NCBI GenBank assembly: GCA_907163375.1
Contig: CAJQUW010002130.1
Location: forward strand, 62,001-126,000
Length of the DNA: 64,000 nucleotides
Source of the DNA: Prostheceraeus crozeri
Taxonomy: Eukaryota; Platyhelminthes; Polycladida; Euryleptidae
Direction: 5' to 3'
The notes under the pieces were generated by a model. That model had not been told where the DNA came from. It saw only the letters and a program-made list of their open reading frames with translations, and searched no databases. This document shows positions 23,411-35,328 of the stretch, one piece after another. Position 1 is the stretch's first letter; each line of letters starts with the position of its first letter. The position numbers were made by a program, and so were the translations under genes.

Positions 23411-23931
23411 CGTCTCCACCGCGGACTTCGTTTCGACTCCTTGGTCAGCAGGTGAACTCGTCTCCGCCGCGGACTTCGAATCGATTCCTTGGTCAAGAGG
23501 TGAGCCCTTCTCCATCGTGGGCTTCGGATCCATTCCTTGGTCAGCAGGTGAGCCCTTCTCCACCGCGGGCTTCGGATCGATTCCTTGGTCAGCAGGTGAA
23601 CCCGTCTACACTGCGGACTTCGGATCGATTCCTTGGTCAACAGGTGAGCCCGTCTCCACTGCGGACTTCGGATCGATTCCTTGGTCAACAGGTGAACGCG
23701 TCTACACTGCGGACTTCGGATCGACTCCTTGGTCAACAGGTGAGCCCGTCTACACCGCGGACTCCGGATCGACTCCTTGGTCAACAGGTGAACGCGTCTA
23801 CACCGCGGACTTCGGTTCTATTCCTTGGTCAGCAGGTGAGCTCGTCTCCAACGAGGACTTCGGATCGATTCCTTGGTCAGCAGGTGAACCCGTCTCCAAC
23901 GAGGACTTCGGTTCAACGCCTTATTCAGACG
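23411..23931. repeat. 48-bp minisatellite, ten full units plus partial
   Basis: Units start at 23411 and repeat every 48 bp to 23891, with a partial eleventh. Marker words are 'ttccttggtca' and 'ggtga'. Because 48 is 16 codons, several frames stay open throughout: two on the plus strand (one reading PWSTGEPVYTADFGSI-type units, ending at 23942, another ending at 23967) and one on the minus strand (LTKESIRSPRWRRAH-type). A further minus frame gives acidic SPADQGIDPKSAVETS-type units followed by a unique tail ending at 23300, but TCC-to-TAC changes at 23603, 23699, 23747 and 23795 put stops in it. A gene with a 16-residue repeat cannot be excluded, but differences between units are not obviously biased to silent positions. 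Confidence 0.85.
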
Positions 23932-24734
23932 ACTGTGGTTAGGAATCACGCGCTGATGACTCAGTAGATTTAATCATTATCTTTTTATTTAGAAATTCAC
24001 GTGAAATTCTATCACGTTTGTTTGTTCCTTCAAGAGCTCTGTAAGTACACTCCGTCTGGGACTACGTCTCCGTCCTGGACTACTCTTGATACTCAATTAA
24101 AAATGCACCTCTGAGCTGTCAGTACCAGTTGCCATTATGTTGTAGCAGTCGTCTGAATACCGCATTGTGACTATCAGTTACTGAGGAATGAGTGTTTTGA
24201 TGATGTTTCACTTCTCACGAAGAATAAATGACAATTTTAGGGTGTGGATCAGGGTGTGCGCCATGGAATGATTAATGGTGGTGATTAACAGATAATCACA
24301 ATTCGTCCAAACTATGCTGAAATCAGGGTCAAATAACATTTCAAGCTATTCTCATATCAAGAGTGCAAATTTGCCTTCTTTTGACAGGTGGGAGGCTGAT
24401 ATTGATGACACATGCAAGCTATTCTGACGATAGGGCAGATAGAGCAGCAACAAAGCGTATTGGAGCAGACTTGTCTTGTTGTGACTGGCGGCGCTCTAGA
24501 GAAGTTTCTATTGAGACCGGTCTATGCTGTGACTTGATCGTATATTCACTTGACTTATCGTATTGTGTCCGGTCTCCGTTCAGACAGAAACCTCCAACCG
24601 GTAAATGTTCAGATCGACAGACATCAACGCGAAGTGAATGCTCAATCGACAATGTTGTGACCGATGTACGAAGAAGAACATGATCTGAAATGCCGGTGAA
24701 CCGAACCTACCGAAATTGCAACCGGCTGCCTAAT
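23932..24734. other. unannotated DNA between two minisatellites
   Basis: From about 24470 scattered 'tgttgtgac' and 'accggt' words foreshadow the second minisatellite. No gene is seen. Confidence 0.45.
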
Positions 24735-25495
24735 CGGTAGATGCTGTGACCATCAAGTGGAACCGGTTGTGACCGGCGCACGGAGCCGGCGGATGTTGTG
24801 ACCTGCGCCCCGTGAGCGGGGATGTTGTGCTTCGTCACACGGAACCGGAGGATGTTTGACCTTGCGCACGGAGGGTCGCAATGTTGTGACCTGAGCACGG
24901 CACTGGTAAATGTTGTGATCGTCACACGTAGCCGGCAATGTTGCGACCTTCACACGGCACTGGTAGATGTTGTGACCGTCACACGTAGCCGGTAGATGTT
25001 GTGACCGTTACACGCAGCCGGTAGATGTTGCGACCGTCACACGGCACTGGTAGATGTTGTGACCTGCGTACGGAACTGGTGGATGTTGTGGACGTCACAC
25101 GAGCCGGTAGATGTTGTTGATCGTACCAACGGAACGATAGATGTTCGTGACCGTCAACGGGACGGTGTTGTGTGATGTTCAGGTCACAGGAACCGATGTG
25201 ACCGTGTGGACGTCAAACGGAGGAGTGTATAGTTGTAATAGCCGGTACGGGAAGCCGGTTGATTGCGTCACCCGTCACACGGAAGGCACACAAACCACCC
25301 CCCCACACGGTAGGACCCCACCATGTCACACGCAGCCGGTAGATGTTGTGACCTGCGCACGGAGCCGGCGGATGTTGTGACCGTCACACGGAGCCGGTAG
25401 ATGTTGTGACCGCTACACGAGTCGGTTGATGTTGTGACCGTTACACGGAGCCGGTGAATACCTTGACTGTCGCACGCATCCGGTAGATGTTGAGA
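24735..25495. repeat. about 29-bp minisatellite, roughly 25 units
   Basis: The unit reads approximately agccggtagatgttgtgac followed by cgtcacacg. Units are regular at 24890-25130 and 25325-25495, and degenerate at 25130-25325. Frames through it are accidental: 29 is not a multiple of three, so no repeated peptide can persist. It is richer in CG than the surrounding DNA. Confidence 0.85.
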
Positions 25496-26705
25496 TAGGC
25501 GCCTTGGAGTCGTCCGTTTCCATATCCCTGTATGACACAGTCATGCTTGGAGTCACGAGGATGTGAATTATCACTGAGGTTTCATGCAGCAGATAATAAA
25601 ATTCTGATGACAATGAAAAAGTGATTTGACGCAGAGTCAATGCATGGAATTTAATATTGAATTTTCCACGGTAATTTGCGATCGCGGGAAACTTTTATCT
25701 CAATTTGAGTGACATGACCTTTCACATGTACAATTGGAATGTGCGTGATCAGTGGAATTTGCAAAAAGTAGTTCATCAATTCATGAATCTCAGAGAATGT
25801 TAGCTATTCAGCCTAATAGCGATCATAAAATATGTTCTGTGAAAAAAGCTATCCATTATGAAGTTCACAATGATTGATTTGAAAGAGATAACAATTGACT
25901 GATCCGATGTTACTTCAATATCTTTGGTCTTGTCAGTCGACTTAAGATCAGGACTTAAGGGCAGACTTTATAGAGGAATCACAAGTGCGCGACGATTGAA
26001 TTTTTTGAAATTATTATGAAAAATAGAATTATGGATCGATTTTCTCAAGAAAATCGCACAAGTACATCCTGTAACTGTGATAGCGCTAAATGTCTACCTT
26101 TAGAGTGAGATGCGTGATTAAAATGGTGAGCTATTCTCTAGTGCGATATGATAGAGATGATGAGTTTGTAGTTCGCTTCCAGCAGATGTTTGGTGGACTA
26201 TAAACAAATGCAATTTTTTGTAGAGCAAAGCATTCAGATTAGAGTGATTAAGCAAATCTTTTGACAAGAAGATATTTGGCAACAATTTTTGATGTCAGCA
26301 AGCTGATCTTTCCAGATGAGGTACTTTCTCAGTTTTGGACAGAGGATGCTACCCACTAATTCATATCTTACAGGCAGCTGCGAGTTAAATTTTTCAATTG
26401 TGGCTGATTTTCGCAATAAAATCAAATATATACGTCTTGTTTAAACTCGGAAGCACATAAGGCTCAAGACCTTTCTTTTATCTGCACGAATTGTTATTTA
26501 TCTTACTCTAATTCTTCTGTGCCTATTATAAAAGTCATGCGTTTTAGCCGACCAAGGCTTGAGCCAAGGTCTCCCTGACGCAGAGCGAACTTTCTCACAA
26601 GGTCACAAGCGCCGGCAATGGTTGTCTGCCAGCGACACTTTTCAGTATAACAAGCATTTTCAACATAGAGTTGCAATGGATTTCGTGACTTGACATCCTG
26701 GTACA
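25496..26705. other. unannotated DNA
   Basis: No gene is seen. 26440-26520 contains 'cggaagcacat-aggc' and a later 'attcttctgt' in the same order as 40640-40705, a weak shared repeat. Confidence 0.4.
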
Positions 26706-26713
26706 GCTTCAAC

Positions 26714-27232
26714 CACAGAATTAGTCAAGTCGTCTCTTTTTCTGTTAAACTAGAAAGGAAACATTGGAACATATAACGCTAATGGAATGGCACAATCTGC
26801 TAACACAATGCCACAGCAATCGAACGAGCAGCCAGTTCAACATTAAAGCACGCCAAATTGTGCGAAGTTTCAGTGACTGTTATCAACCGGATCACACAGC
26901 AAAGAGACACTGTCGATGTCAAGCTCTATAGAGAAGTTAATGAACCTTTTTTCGTGCGCCTGCTAACTTTTTTAAAATGTTCGGATGGCCCAACATTATC
27001 GATAGAACTTTTGCGCAATGGTCTGAATTCTTCAAATCTGAAGGAATCGTGGCGATCGGAGCATTTTGAAGGAATTCACAGCAATCCGCAAGCGGCGCAC
27101 GACTAATTGTCCAATATCTGTAAGGTATTAAAAAATTATTTTTGCTAACTTAGTAAGTTCCTGCATGTGCCATCGTTTTAAATCAGTTTGCACTTCTAGC
27201 AAAGTGAGACGCTTAAGCAATCTAATTATGTG
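26714..27232 (-). mobile_element. CACAGAATTA-family element, copy D, with 8-bp TSD
   Basis: This copy is reversed relative to A, B, C and E. Ends are CACAGAATTA and TAATTATGTG (one mismatch). The perfect duplication gcttcaac flanks it at 26706-26713 and 27233-27240. At 519 bp it is probably close to the full length of the non-autonomous form. The plus strand here carries the frame that other copies have on the minus strand (CEVSVTVINRITQQRD), ending at 27104. Confidence 0.9.
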
Positions 27233-27240
27233 GCTTCAAC

Positions 27241-27940
27241 GTTCTTGATTTTCATATTGTGCTATCAGGGCCGGAAGCTCCTCCAGTTTGCCAGGTCGGT
27301 TGGAACCGGGACTGGCTTAAGACAGTCTCTCAACTTCAAACTTTTAGTGTATCATGTTTATTTATTTGCGAGACAGATTTGAGAGACATCATCGTCCAAT
27401 CGAACTTCAAGGGCACTTTACAAGATGGATTTCATAGGCACAGTCACAATAAAAATAGCAAGCATCTATATTTACACACGTACAACTGCCAGAAATTGTC
27501 AGGATTGACTGTGAATGGCTTCTAACCTCCCTTTCTAGACGATAGCACAAGTAGCTTAAGAAGGCCAATAGGGCAGCTTTATGTGAGAAATGTATTCTAA
27601 GACGTGAAGTAAAAAATTCAAGTAAATACACATTTAAAGGACTAGGAATTCGACAGTCAAACGGAACTTTTCATTCTTAAAATTGAAAGAAGAAGTGAAT
27701 TTTTCGGTCAAAAATCTTCAAAACCAGAAAATAAGCAAAAAATAAGTGATTACTAGAGCCTCTCTAGCAATTTTCATGATTGTTTGACTATAATGCTGAA
27801 TAAACTGAAGGTAAAGGTCAAATCGCCGCTTGTTCTCGTAATATTAGCCTGGCAGCTAGTACACAGGCTTTAAAAATGACCGAATGTCATCATCCCTCAA
27901 GAGATGCCACTGTAAAAAAGCATTATATCAATAATGATGC
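27241..27940. other. unannotated DNA
   Basis: No gene or bounded element is seen; only short unassigned frames. Confidence 0.45.
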
Positions 27941-28590
27941 AGTGCGGCCGCCAGCACGAGTATCTGCACTGCAGCTGCACGGAGCGAGGCCGAAAATGAG
28001 GCGTTCACAGGATGATGTGCACACAAATCTACACGTCTGTCGAGTTCTAATGACTGTGCTATTATCATTCTTCTGGTTGGTGATGCATGCGAGCATGGGG
28101 GATGGCTGAAATAGGTCGACATTAGGATGCATGTCAAATCTGAATATGCTTAGCTTCACAGATGAAGATTCGAAGTATATAAAGTCGAATACTTACACTG
28201 CTGTCGATCCTTCAGGATGCGAGCCGACTTGTACGTGTGATTTTACCAAGCTTCCTTAACAATGCATTTTTACACTTATTTCAGCAGCTAGTCCTTCAGT
28301 TGGGGAGAATACTCTTCGACTTTCGACATGAAAAGATGAATGAACATGATAGGAAGACTTGAAGATATATATTCCATCTCAAACATGATGTTTTTGGGTC
28401 TAATATTTTTTTGCATATCGGAAGTTCAGTGGTCCCCCAATTGGATTTACATGTGTTTTCTTTGATCCTGTCCGACAGGAAGAGGAACCTGGTAGAAGTC
28501 GACAGACGCGCAGACATGACAGGGTGTAAATCATTCTTTGAGTCCTATTTTCGGCATTGTTCCCAACAGGAACCTCTCTGGCGTCCGGAC
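27941..28590. mobile_element. GTCCGGCAG foldback element, copy 1 (decayed)
   Basis: The left end (agtgcggccgccagcacgag) and right end (ctggcgtccggac) are diverged forms of the family termini. The arms share 'gaggccgaaa-tgag', 'gttcacaggatgatgt' and the right-arm words 'ttacatgtgtttt' and 'gatcctgtcc' with the copies at 30590 and 48121. The loop (about 28080-28300) shares 'atgcatg' and 'ctgaatatg' words with the 34.6-kb copy. There is no coding capacity. Confidence 0.65.
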
Positions 28591-30589
28591 CAGGTGTTGT
28601 ATGTAATTCATTGCAATTAACTGACTGCAATTAATTTATTAATTTGTAATTGGGGAAGGTGATTCAAGGACTGCTTTACTTACATTTCCAGTGCCAGGAC
28701 AAACATTGAACCGTCCGTGATTTGTTTAAATACTAAGCTTGCTGGATGTCTCTTAATTACAAGCTGAAAGGTTTCATGATTCTATTGAGGAGCTATTTTA
28801 TGCACAAGCAGTTTAGTATGCTTCAACACTTCTGTTATGACTTTTAGGACTCTACTTCATGTTCTGTTAGGTACATGTCATTATTTCACTTGTTTCTAAA
28901 ATTGATTGTCAATACTATTCCCTAGTTATAACTGCATAAACTTGAGCATGTAATTAAAATTAGTTGATTCCTTGACTTAAATAAATTGCAAATTATTATC
29001 GAGATCACCTGGTCCTGACTACATGATTATTGCTGTTTAAAATGTTTTCCCTAATGACACTTTTTAAAAATCATTTTTCACAATGATTACATGTATATAA
29101 TCTTGCATTACAAAACGTCATTCTAATAATTTTCTATTTTAAGTTACTTTGATTAAGAATGTCAAATAATACGACATTAATAGTCTGAGACCTGAAATAT
29201 ACATTACAAAAGCATTATTTTCTGGTATTGCTTTATTTGCTTTGACTCACTGCCTTGTGTGTTTCCGGAATCATATGTTATATAAAACAGTCTAATTCGT
29301 CCTTCAAGCGAGATAACCAAATGTTGATGAATTGCCTGCTTCCTCGACAATTCATTGTAATCTCGAGATCAACAACACATCGCCGCTGGATCTCTCTCTG
29401 TTGTTGCACCATCGTCCGAAATTGCGTCATCACGGGCTCTAGGAGAGTTCGAGAATAAGCACCTTCAGGAAACGCCGTGGGGGTTGATTTAACACATAAG
29501 AATTAAGCATGAGCGCGTGTCTGAGAGGAGTTTGACTGCCATTATTTGAGTAGATTTAGTTGGTGAAATTTGAGTGAATGAGCATTATGGATTTTGGGAC
29601 AAAGATATAATTATTGATGAGGACGGTTATTTACCTCAGCTGATAGAGATCGCATTATCAACTTATTTGAGGGATTTTTAATGGACTGACGGTAAGGTGT
29701 AGCAGGCCTGCTGTTCTTTTGATCTTCAATTCTATTCATCTAGACTAGTTGAGGTGGTTTTTGATTCAACGATAATAGATCGAAAAATGTTAAAAAGCCG
29801 TCAGGGGAATTCACAGCATTTATTGACACTTTTGTTGGAATAATAGAAAAATAGAATTGAATAGCTCACAGTTAGGAGTAATTGATTGATGAAACGTCCT
29901 ATCAATACAGACCAAGAAGTTAATTCGATGCCCAGTTACAAATATTATTCAATTCAGTCTATATTAATCTAAATTCTTATAACATTTCAATCCATCATGC
30001 TTCAAGGAAGCATTATTGCTTTGGATCATTTTCATGCGTCAATTTTTAGCTGCTACGTATTTTGAATTTGGGGATATCAATCCGTCATCGAAAAGGATGA
30101 CAAAGTTTCGATGTATGCTTTGATGCATCTGTGCGATGTGGCATTTCAAATGCAAAATTCAATAATCGAATTTCAACCATGTCTGAACTTTTGAAGAATA
30201 AATCAACCCACTTTTGGAATTCTTTAGATGAAACAGCTACCAATTCGATAAAATGAACCATCAGTCTAGGTCCTTCTTCCACTTTTAAAGGCTGCAGTTT
30301 GCAGATAGAAAACTTTGATACAACTTTGCCGATGAAGATTATCACAATCAGCATTTTGAAATATCGTGTGTGTGTGTGAATGAAAGAGAGACATTCGCTT
30401 TTATATGAAATTTGAAAATAATACATTTTAACCTAAAAATTCATAGAGATACAACCTTTCTAAGGCAGCACTCTTAAAGAGAAGGGAAATGAGTGTGACC
30501 TCTGAGTAGGGATGAAAAGCCCGTACTTATAGAATTGCTCTCTGGAGTTTGTTATAAAAAATCCATTTATAAAATAAAATGGCGCATAA
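28591..30589. other. unannotated DNA
   Basis: 28605-28660 has another 'gcaattaa' cluster. A short GT run lies at 30367-30377. The minus frame 30085-30426 (113 codons) is not recognised. No other structure is seen. Confidence 0.45.
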
Positions 30590-31315
30590 TAGTCCGGCAG
30601 TCAGAACGAGTTTCTGCAGGGAACGAGGCCGAAAGTGAGACTTTCACAGAATGATGTATACCCTATGCCTACTACGAATCTGCACGTCTGCCGAGTTCTA
30701 GTGAGTTTCTCTTCTTGTCAGACAAGATCAAAGAAAAACACATGTAAATCGAATGGGACGCAGATTGCAGTTTTTGGGTAAAATAAAATTTTGTATGTTT
30801 TCTCTGATTAAACGAAAAGTACCGAGCCCAGTCATAATTTTTGGCATGGAGTGTCTTCAGGTCATCTTCTTTCATTTCCATGTACTCCTGTCTATTAAGC
30901 TAAACACATTTAGATTTGGAGAGCCTCTTAAAGTCGACAAGCACAAACATTTTGAGCAACTTTATCCACATTCAACCACATTCTCACATGCATTGCCGAT
31001 AAGATGCATGAGAAAAGCACATGCACATCATAGGAAGTGACCTGAAGACATTCCATGTCAAAAATTGTGACTCTAGGCTTAGTACTTTTCGTTTAATCAG
31101 AGAAAACATGCAAAAATTTATTTTACCAAAAAACAACAATCTGCGTCCCATTGGATTTACATGTGTTTTTCTTTGATCTTGTCTGACAAGAAGAGGAACT
31201 AACTAGAACTCGGCAGACGTGCCGATTCGTAGTAGGCATAGGGTGTACATCATTCTGTGAAAGTCACACTTTCGGCCTCGTTTCCTGCAGAAACTCGTTG
31301 TGGCTGGCGGACTAT
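30590..31315. mobile_element. GTCCGGCAG foldback element, copy 2 (best preserved)
   Basis: The element starts TAGTCCGGCAG and ends CTGGCGGACTA; arms of about 280 bp (30590-30870 and 31038-31315) pair along their length. Marker words in the arms are 'gaacgagtttctgcaggga', 'agaatgatgta', 'ctgccgagttcta' and 'gattaaacgaaaagtac'. A loop of about 170 bp separates the arms. TA is present at both ends, which would fit a TA target duplication or simply TA-ended termini. No protein is encoded; short frames in the arms repeat between copies because the DNA does. Confidence 0.85.
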
Positions 31316-33530
31316 AAGCTGATGACACTAAATCAACTAGGAAAGTACATATAGGCTAAGACATATTCTGTATTTTCTCAAAAATGTATTGAAACGAGCT
31401 TTAGTTTAATGCTCATCTCCCGTGTGTGAAGTGGAAAATCACGTTCTTCATTAGGTGATTTCATTCAAACGCAAGAAGATATAACTCAGCTGATTGAGAT
31501 TACATTATCAACTTATTTCATGGATTTGTAATGGGTTGAATTTAAGGTGTTACAGGCCTGCTATTCTTTTGATCTTCAGTTCTATTCATGAAGCTGAGAT
31601 GGTTCTTGATTCAAAGAGAATATTTTGAAAAATGTCAAAGCTGTTGACGACTTCACAACACTTATTGACACTTTGGTTGAAACGAAAGAAAAACAGATTT
31701 GAATGGTTCACAGTTGTGAATAATGAATTCGAAAATGAATTGTGTCCGACAATGTAGACTAAGAAGCTAACTCAATAGCACTGTTAGAAATTTTATTCAA
31801 TTAAACCAGCACTAAGCTGAAATCATAATGACGGAACTATAATTGAACATTAGAAGGTGAATCTGTTACGTTAAGTAAATTGCAATATTGACGCTGACAA
31901 TTCAACAGGTTTTTCAGAAACTGACATAAACCAGTTTTAGTTTACGGATTCTATTAGTAGCATATTAAAATGCTCATCTTTTGTTGCGATCATTTTGTCA
32001 ACCAAATCATTCTATGATTAGGTGTACCACTCTCTTAATACCGATGGAAATACTTTCTGCCAAATTTGGATCAACTTTGGATAGATTTGATCAAACTGTC
32101 CGCTACTGAGATGCAAAATGACGCATAATATCAAGTTTAATTCATTCATGCATGTGCCTATTTTACTACGTGAATCTTTTAGATTGCATCTCTCATATTA
32201 TATCACCACATCTACTTACAGCTGATGTGCTTGCATGTCGTCACCACTCAACATTTGCACTATTTTTAAGTAAAATGATGTTTTTCTATGCATATCTTAT
32301 TACAAACTGATAGCCTCAAAGATTCTAGGTCACTAGTCGGCCTATGTATTGAACAGCCTCTTTAGCATCTCAATCCTATGAAGCTCTATATTTTTATAAT
32401 AGTATCTGTTAAGCTTTGTACTCTGTTATTTAAGCACTTGTTTCAATAAGTGACTATCATAATAATTATGATGTATGAACTTATGTCTCTGATAAGATTC
32501 TTCAATATTTACATTCAACTATAAATATAATCGCAGGTACTTCATGCAATTGCTTTACTCACTGCCAAACTCTCTTCAAACTGATATTAAGCAGTCATGC
32601 GACTTCTATAGTAAAGCTGATACTTGCAGCTCAATGTGCTTAAATGAAACATCAAAATCGGAGATTCTATGTCAATTATTCAAATAGTGGCACCAATTGA
32701 TTGAAATTAGCCTTTGATTACCATTTGAGTAGAGCCTATAATGCTCAACACAAGAAGTGATTATTTGGAACTATTGCAATCACAAGTGCACCACTAATTG
32801 AAAAACAAGGTAGAAGTCAGCTTTTCCGCATTTTCTGCACATTGCAGCAACAATCTCTGTTTTCATTCCTTTGCTAAAGACGATAAAGTTTGTCGAATAA
32901 ATTTAAAAGTTGAAACAGCCGAAACTTCAGAAAGAAAATGACATTTTATCTGAAGCTGCGGCAGTTAGACTTGCAAAAATATCATTTCATAGATGCAATC
33001 GAACGATCACTTAACTATCTCAAAAATTTCAGGATCTCGCTTTGAGTATTTTGAGTGATGTTCCATACATGTTCAATTTTCACTTTTTCTGGACATGACG
33101 GACGCACGCTGTTTTCTATTGAGAGTGCTACTTTATTCACTAGATAAGGATAAATCCAATTTATTCCACAACGTTTGACAAAAATGTGTCTTCGATTTGT
33201 AAAATCCATATTTCTGAACCGATTTCAATAGTTTTTTTAATCAAACCGTAAGGATCTCATCAATTATACCGTGGTTTTTACAAAGTCACATAGCCAAAAG
33301 CTTCTTAGAAGTTCCCCTTTTTTGCCAAAAAATACTCAAAAAAGCATGTCCAAAATTGCAGTACTCTAACTTCAACACAAATTTTCGATAAGTTGCATTG
33401 AAATGCACCCACTAATATCTATATCATCTGACAGAAGAAGATCAGCTCTTTAAGACAGTCTAATTTTGAATATCGTATTTAATATTGATCATTGAATTCT
33501 CAGTGGGTTTCCATTGTCCAATGAAAAAAA
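31316..33530. other. unannotated DNA
   Basis: 31480-31620 resembles 29640-29780: both have 'cagctgat-gagat', 'acttattt-a', 'caggcctgct' and 'ttttgatcttca-ttctattcat' in order. This indicates a direct duplication of about 140 bp or more flanking the 30.6-kb foldback. No gene is seen. Confidence 0.4.
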
Positions 33531-33973
33531 ATGTCCTCTGATCGAGACGTTTTCTGTCCTCTGGCCGAGGTACCTTTTATCGAAGAATATTGATTTTTCC
33601 ATCAAGCGTTTTGCACCAAACGAATCCTCTAGTGTGCTCGTTTATAAATCCGTAATGAAAATTCAACATGGTGCCGCAACAAGTGAGTAATATTGATTTG
33701 AAAATATTTTTATCCGTTTTTTCTACCAGAGGATTTGAATGTTCCTAAAAAGTTCATATTAATGCTGAAACCAGAAATTTTGTCAGAAATCGATGAAATT
33801 TCACAGCATAGGAGGGATCCATACTCTTAACATCTATACAAAAGAATTATTTCATTTATCGTAATTAACCTTCTCAAAATCTCCAAAAACCACGAAAATG
33901 TCCGCTGACCGACACCTTAGAAAATCTCGGTCAGAGGACAACGTTGAAATTGAAGATCTCGGTCAGAGGACAT
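33531..33973. mobile_element. short element with TGTCCTCTG inverted ends and subterminal copies
   Basis: Left end atgtcctctgatcgaga (33531-33547) is the near-perfect inverse of right end tctcggtcagaggacat (33957-33973). A second direct copy lies at 33553-33570 near the left. Near the right there is a direct variant (33898-33914) and an inverted copy (33925-33940). So five versions of one 16-17 bp motif crowd the two ends of a 443-bp segment. No coding sequence. Flanks are AT-rich, so the target duplication cannot be read. Confidence 0.7.
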
Positions 33974-34615
33974 TAAATATGCATTGCATTTATGTCACTT
34001 CGTTTTGCTCATGCAAATATTCACTCCGAGTTCCCAGGCTCATGAACCCTAATGCATAAGCCAGAAGAACCAGAAACTATCGTAGTCAGTGACTCACACA
34101 TCAGACACAATAGCACACTGTTTCGATCGTACTTATAAGTGTAAACTATTGTTTTCCCATGTCTTTGAAATACTGTGTACATTCATACAACTTTTGAACC
34201 TCATAATTAGAGATTCACATTAAATTTTCAGAAAAATTTCAGAATTTTTGAAAATTCATAGATATTGGTGATTTAAAATTATTTACTTTTAGTACAAGGT
34301 TCGGCGTATTAGATCAATAAAGTCAATGAATGCCAATAGTTTTGTGCAGCGATTCCAGGCCATTCATTTGAAACAATTTTAAATAGCTGGGTATACTTTT
34401 GATAAGAGGCCAAAATACCAATCATTCCAGGAAATATTGGAATACAGCTGCAATAATTGCTTCTGCAGATGACGGGATGAAAGTCTCGTACTGAAACAGT
34501 GCAGACTTTTAAATATATATTTTACAAGGAGACTGAGAAAGAGAAATTTCTCGTTCATCAGCAAGTTTGCTTCAATGGTCAAAATTGTGTTAAACGGTTC
34601 TTCTCAACAACATGA
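33974..34615. other. unannotated DNA
   Basis: No gene or bounded element is seen. Confidence 0.45.
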
Positions 34616-35328
34616 TGTCCGGAAGCCAGAGAGAGTTTCTGAAGGGAACGAGGCCAATTATGAGAACTTCATAGAATGATGTATACCTATGGCTGCTAGG
34701 AATTTGCGCGCCTGCCGAGTTCTACCAGGTCCCTCTTCTTGTTAGATCAAAGAATACACATGCAAATCCAACGAGCAGCAGATTTAAGCTTTCCGGTGAA
34801 AACGAGATTTTATACTGTATGTTTCCTTTTCTACATGCAAGTATGGAACCATAATTTTTGACATGGAATGTCTTCAGATCCTTTCTTTTCATGTGTTTGT
34901 GCTATTATTTTTGACCGATGATGCATGCGGCATCAGATCCATGATTAAATGTGGCTTAAATTGACCAAAATTTTGGCCAATTTTTACATTTGGAAGATTG
35001 CCTAATCTGAATGTGTTTGGCTTTATGAATACTGGTGCATGAACATGATAAGAAGTGGCCTGCATACATTCCTTGTCAAAACTTACATCTCTGGAATTGA
35101 CAGTTTTCATTTAAAAAGAGAAAACATAGAAAATCTTATTTTCACTGAAAACTTCAATCCTCTTCATATTGGATTATGTGTTTTCTTTTTTCGTGTCTGG
35201 CAATTTGATGCGTTGGGTAAAGCTCGGCAGAAGCACAGATTCATAGTAGGTATAAGGTGTACATCATTCTGTGAAAGTCTCATTTTCGACCTCGTTCCCT
35301 GCAGAAGCTCGTTCTGACTGCCGATGAG
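34616..35328. mobile_element. GTCCGGCAG foldback element, copy 3
   Basis: Left end 'gtccggaagccagag', with 'gaacgaggcc' following, and right end 'gttctgactgccgatga' belong to the family. Arm words 'agaatgatgta', 'ctgccgagttcta' and 'catggaatgtcttcag' are shared. The loop has 'gatgatgcatgcggcatcag' and 'ctgaatgtgtttggcttta'. Its ends are more diverged than copy 2. Confidence 0.75.

Noticed and set aside
23411-25495. CRISPR-like array
   Set aside because: Units are head-to-tail with no unique spacers, in a eukaryotic setting.
24363-25640. coding frames across the 29-bp minisatellite
   Set aside because: The unit length is not a multiple of three and the frames have no consistent product.
30672-31040. 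protein genes in the foldback arms
   Set aside because: The frames recur among copies only because the arms are repeated, and they lie on both strands of an inverted repeat.
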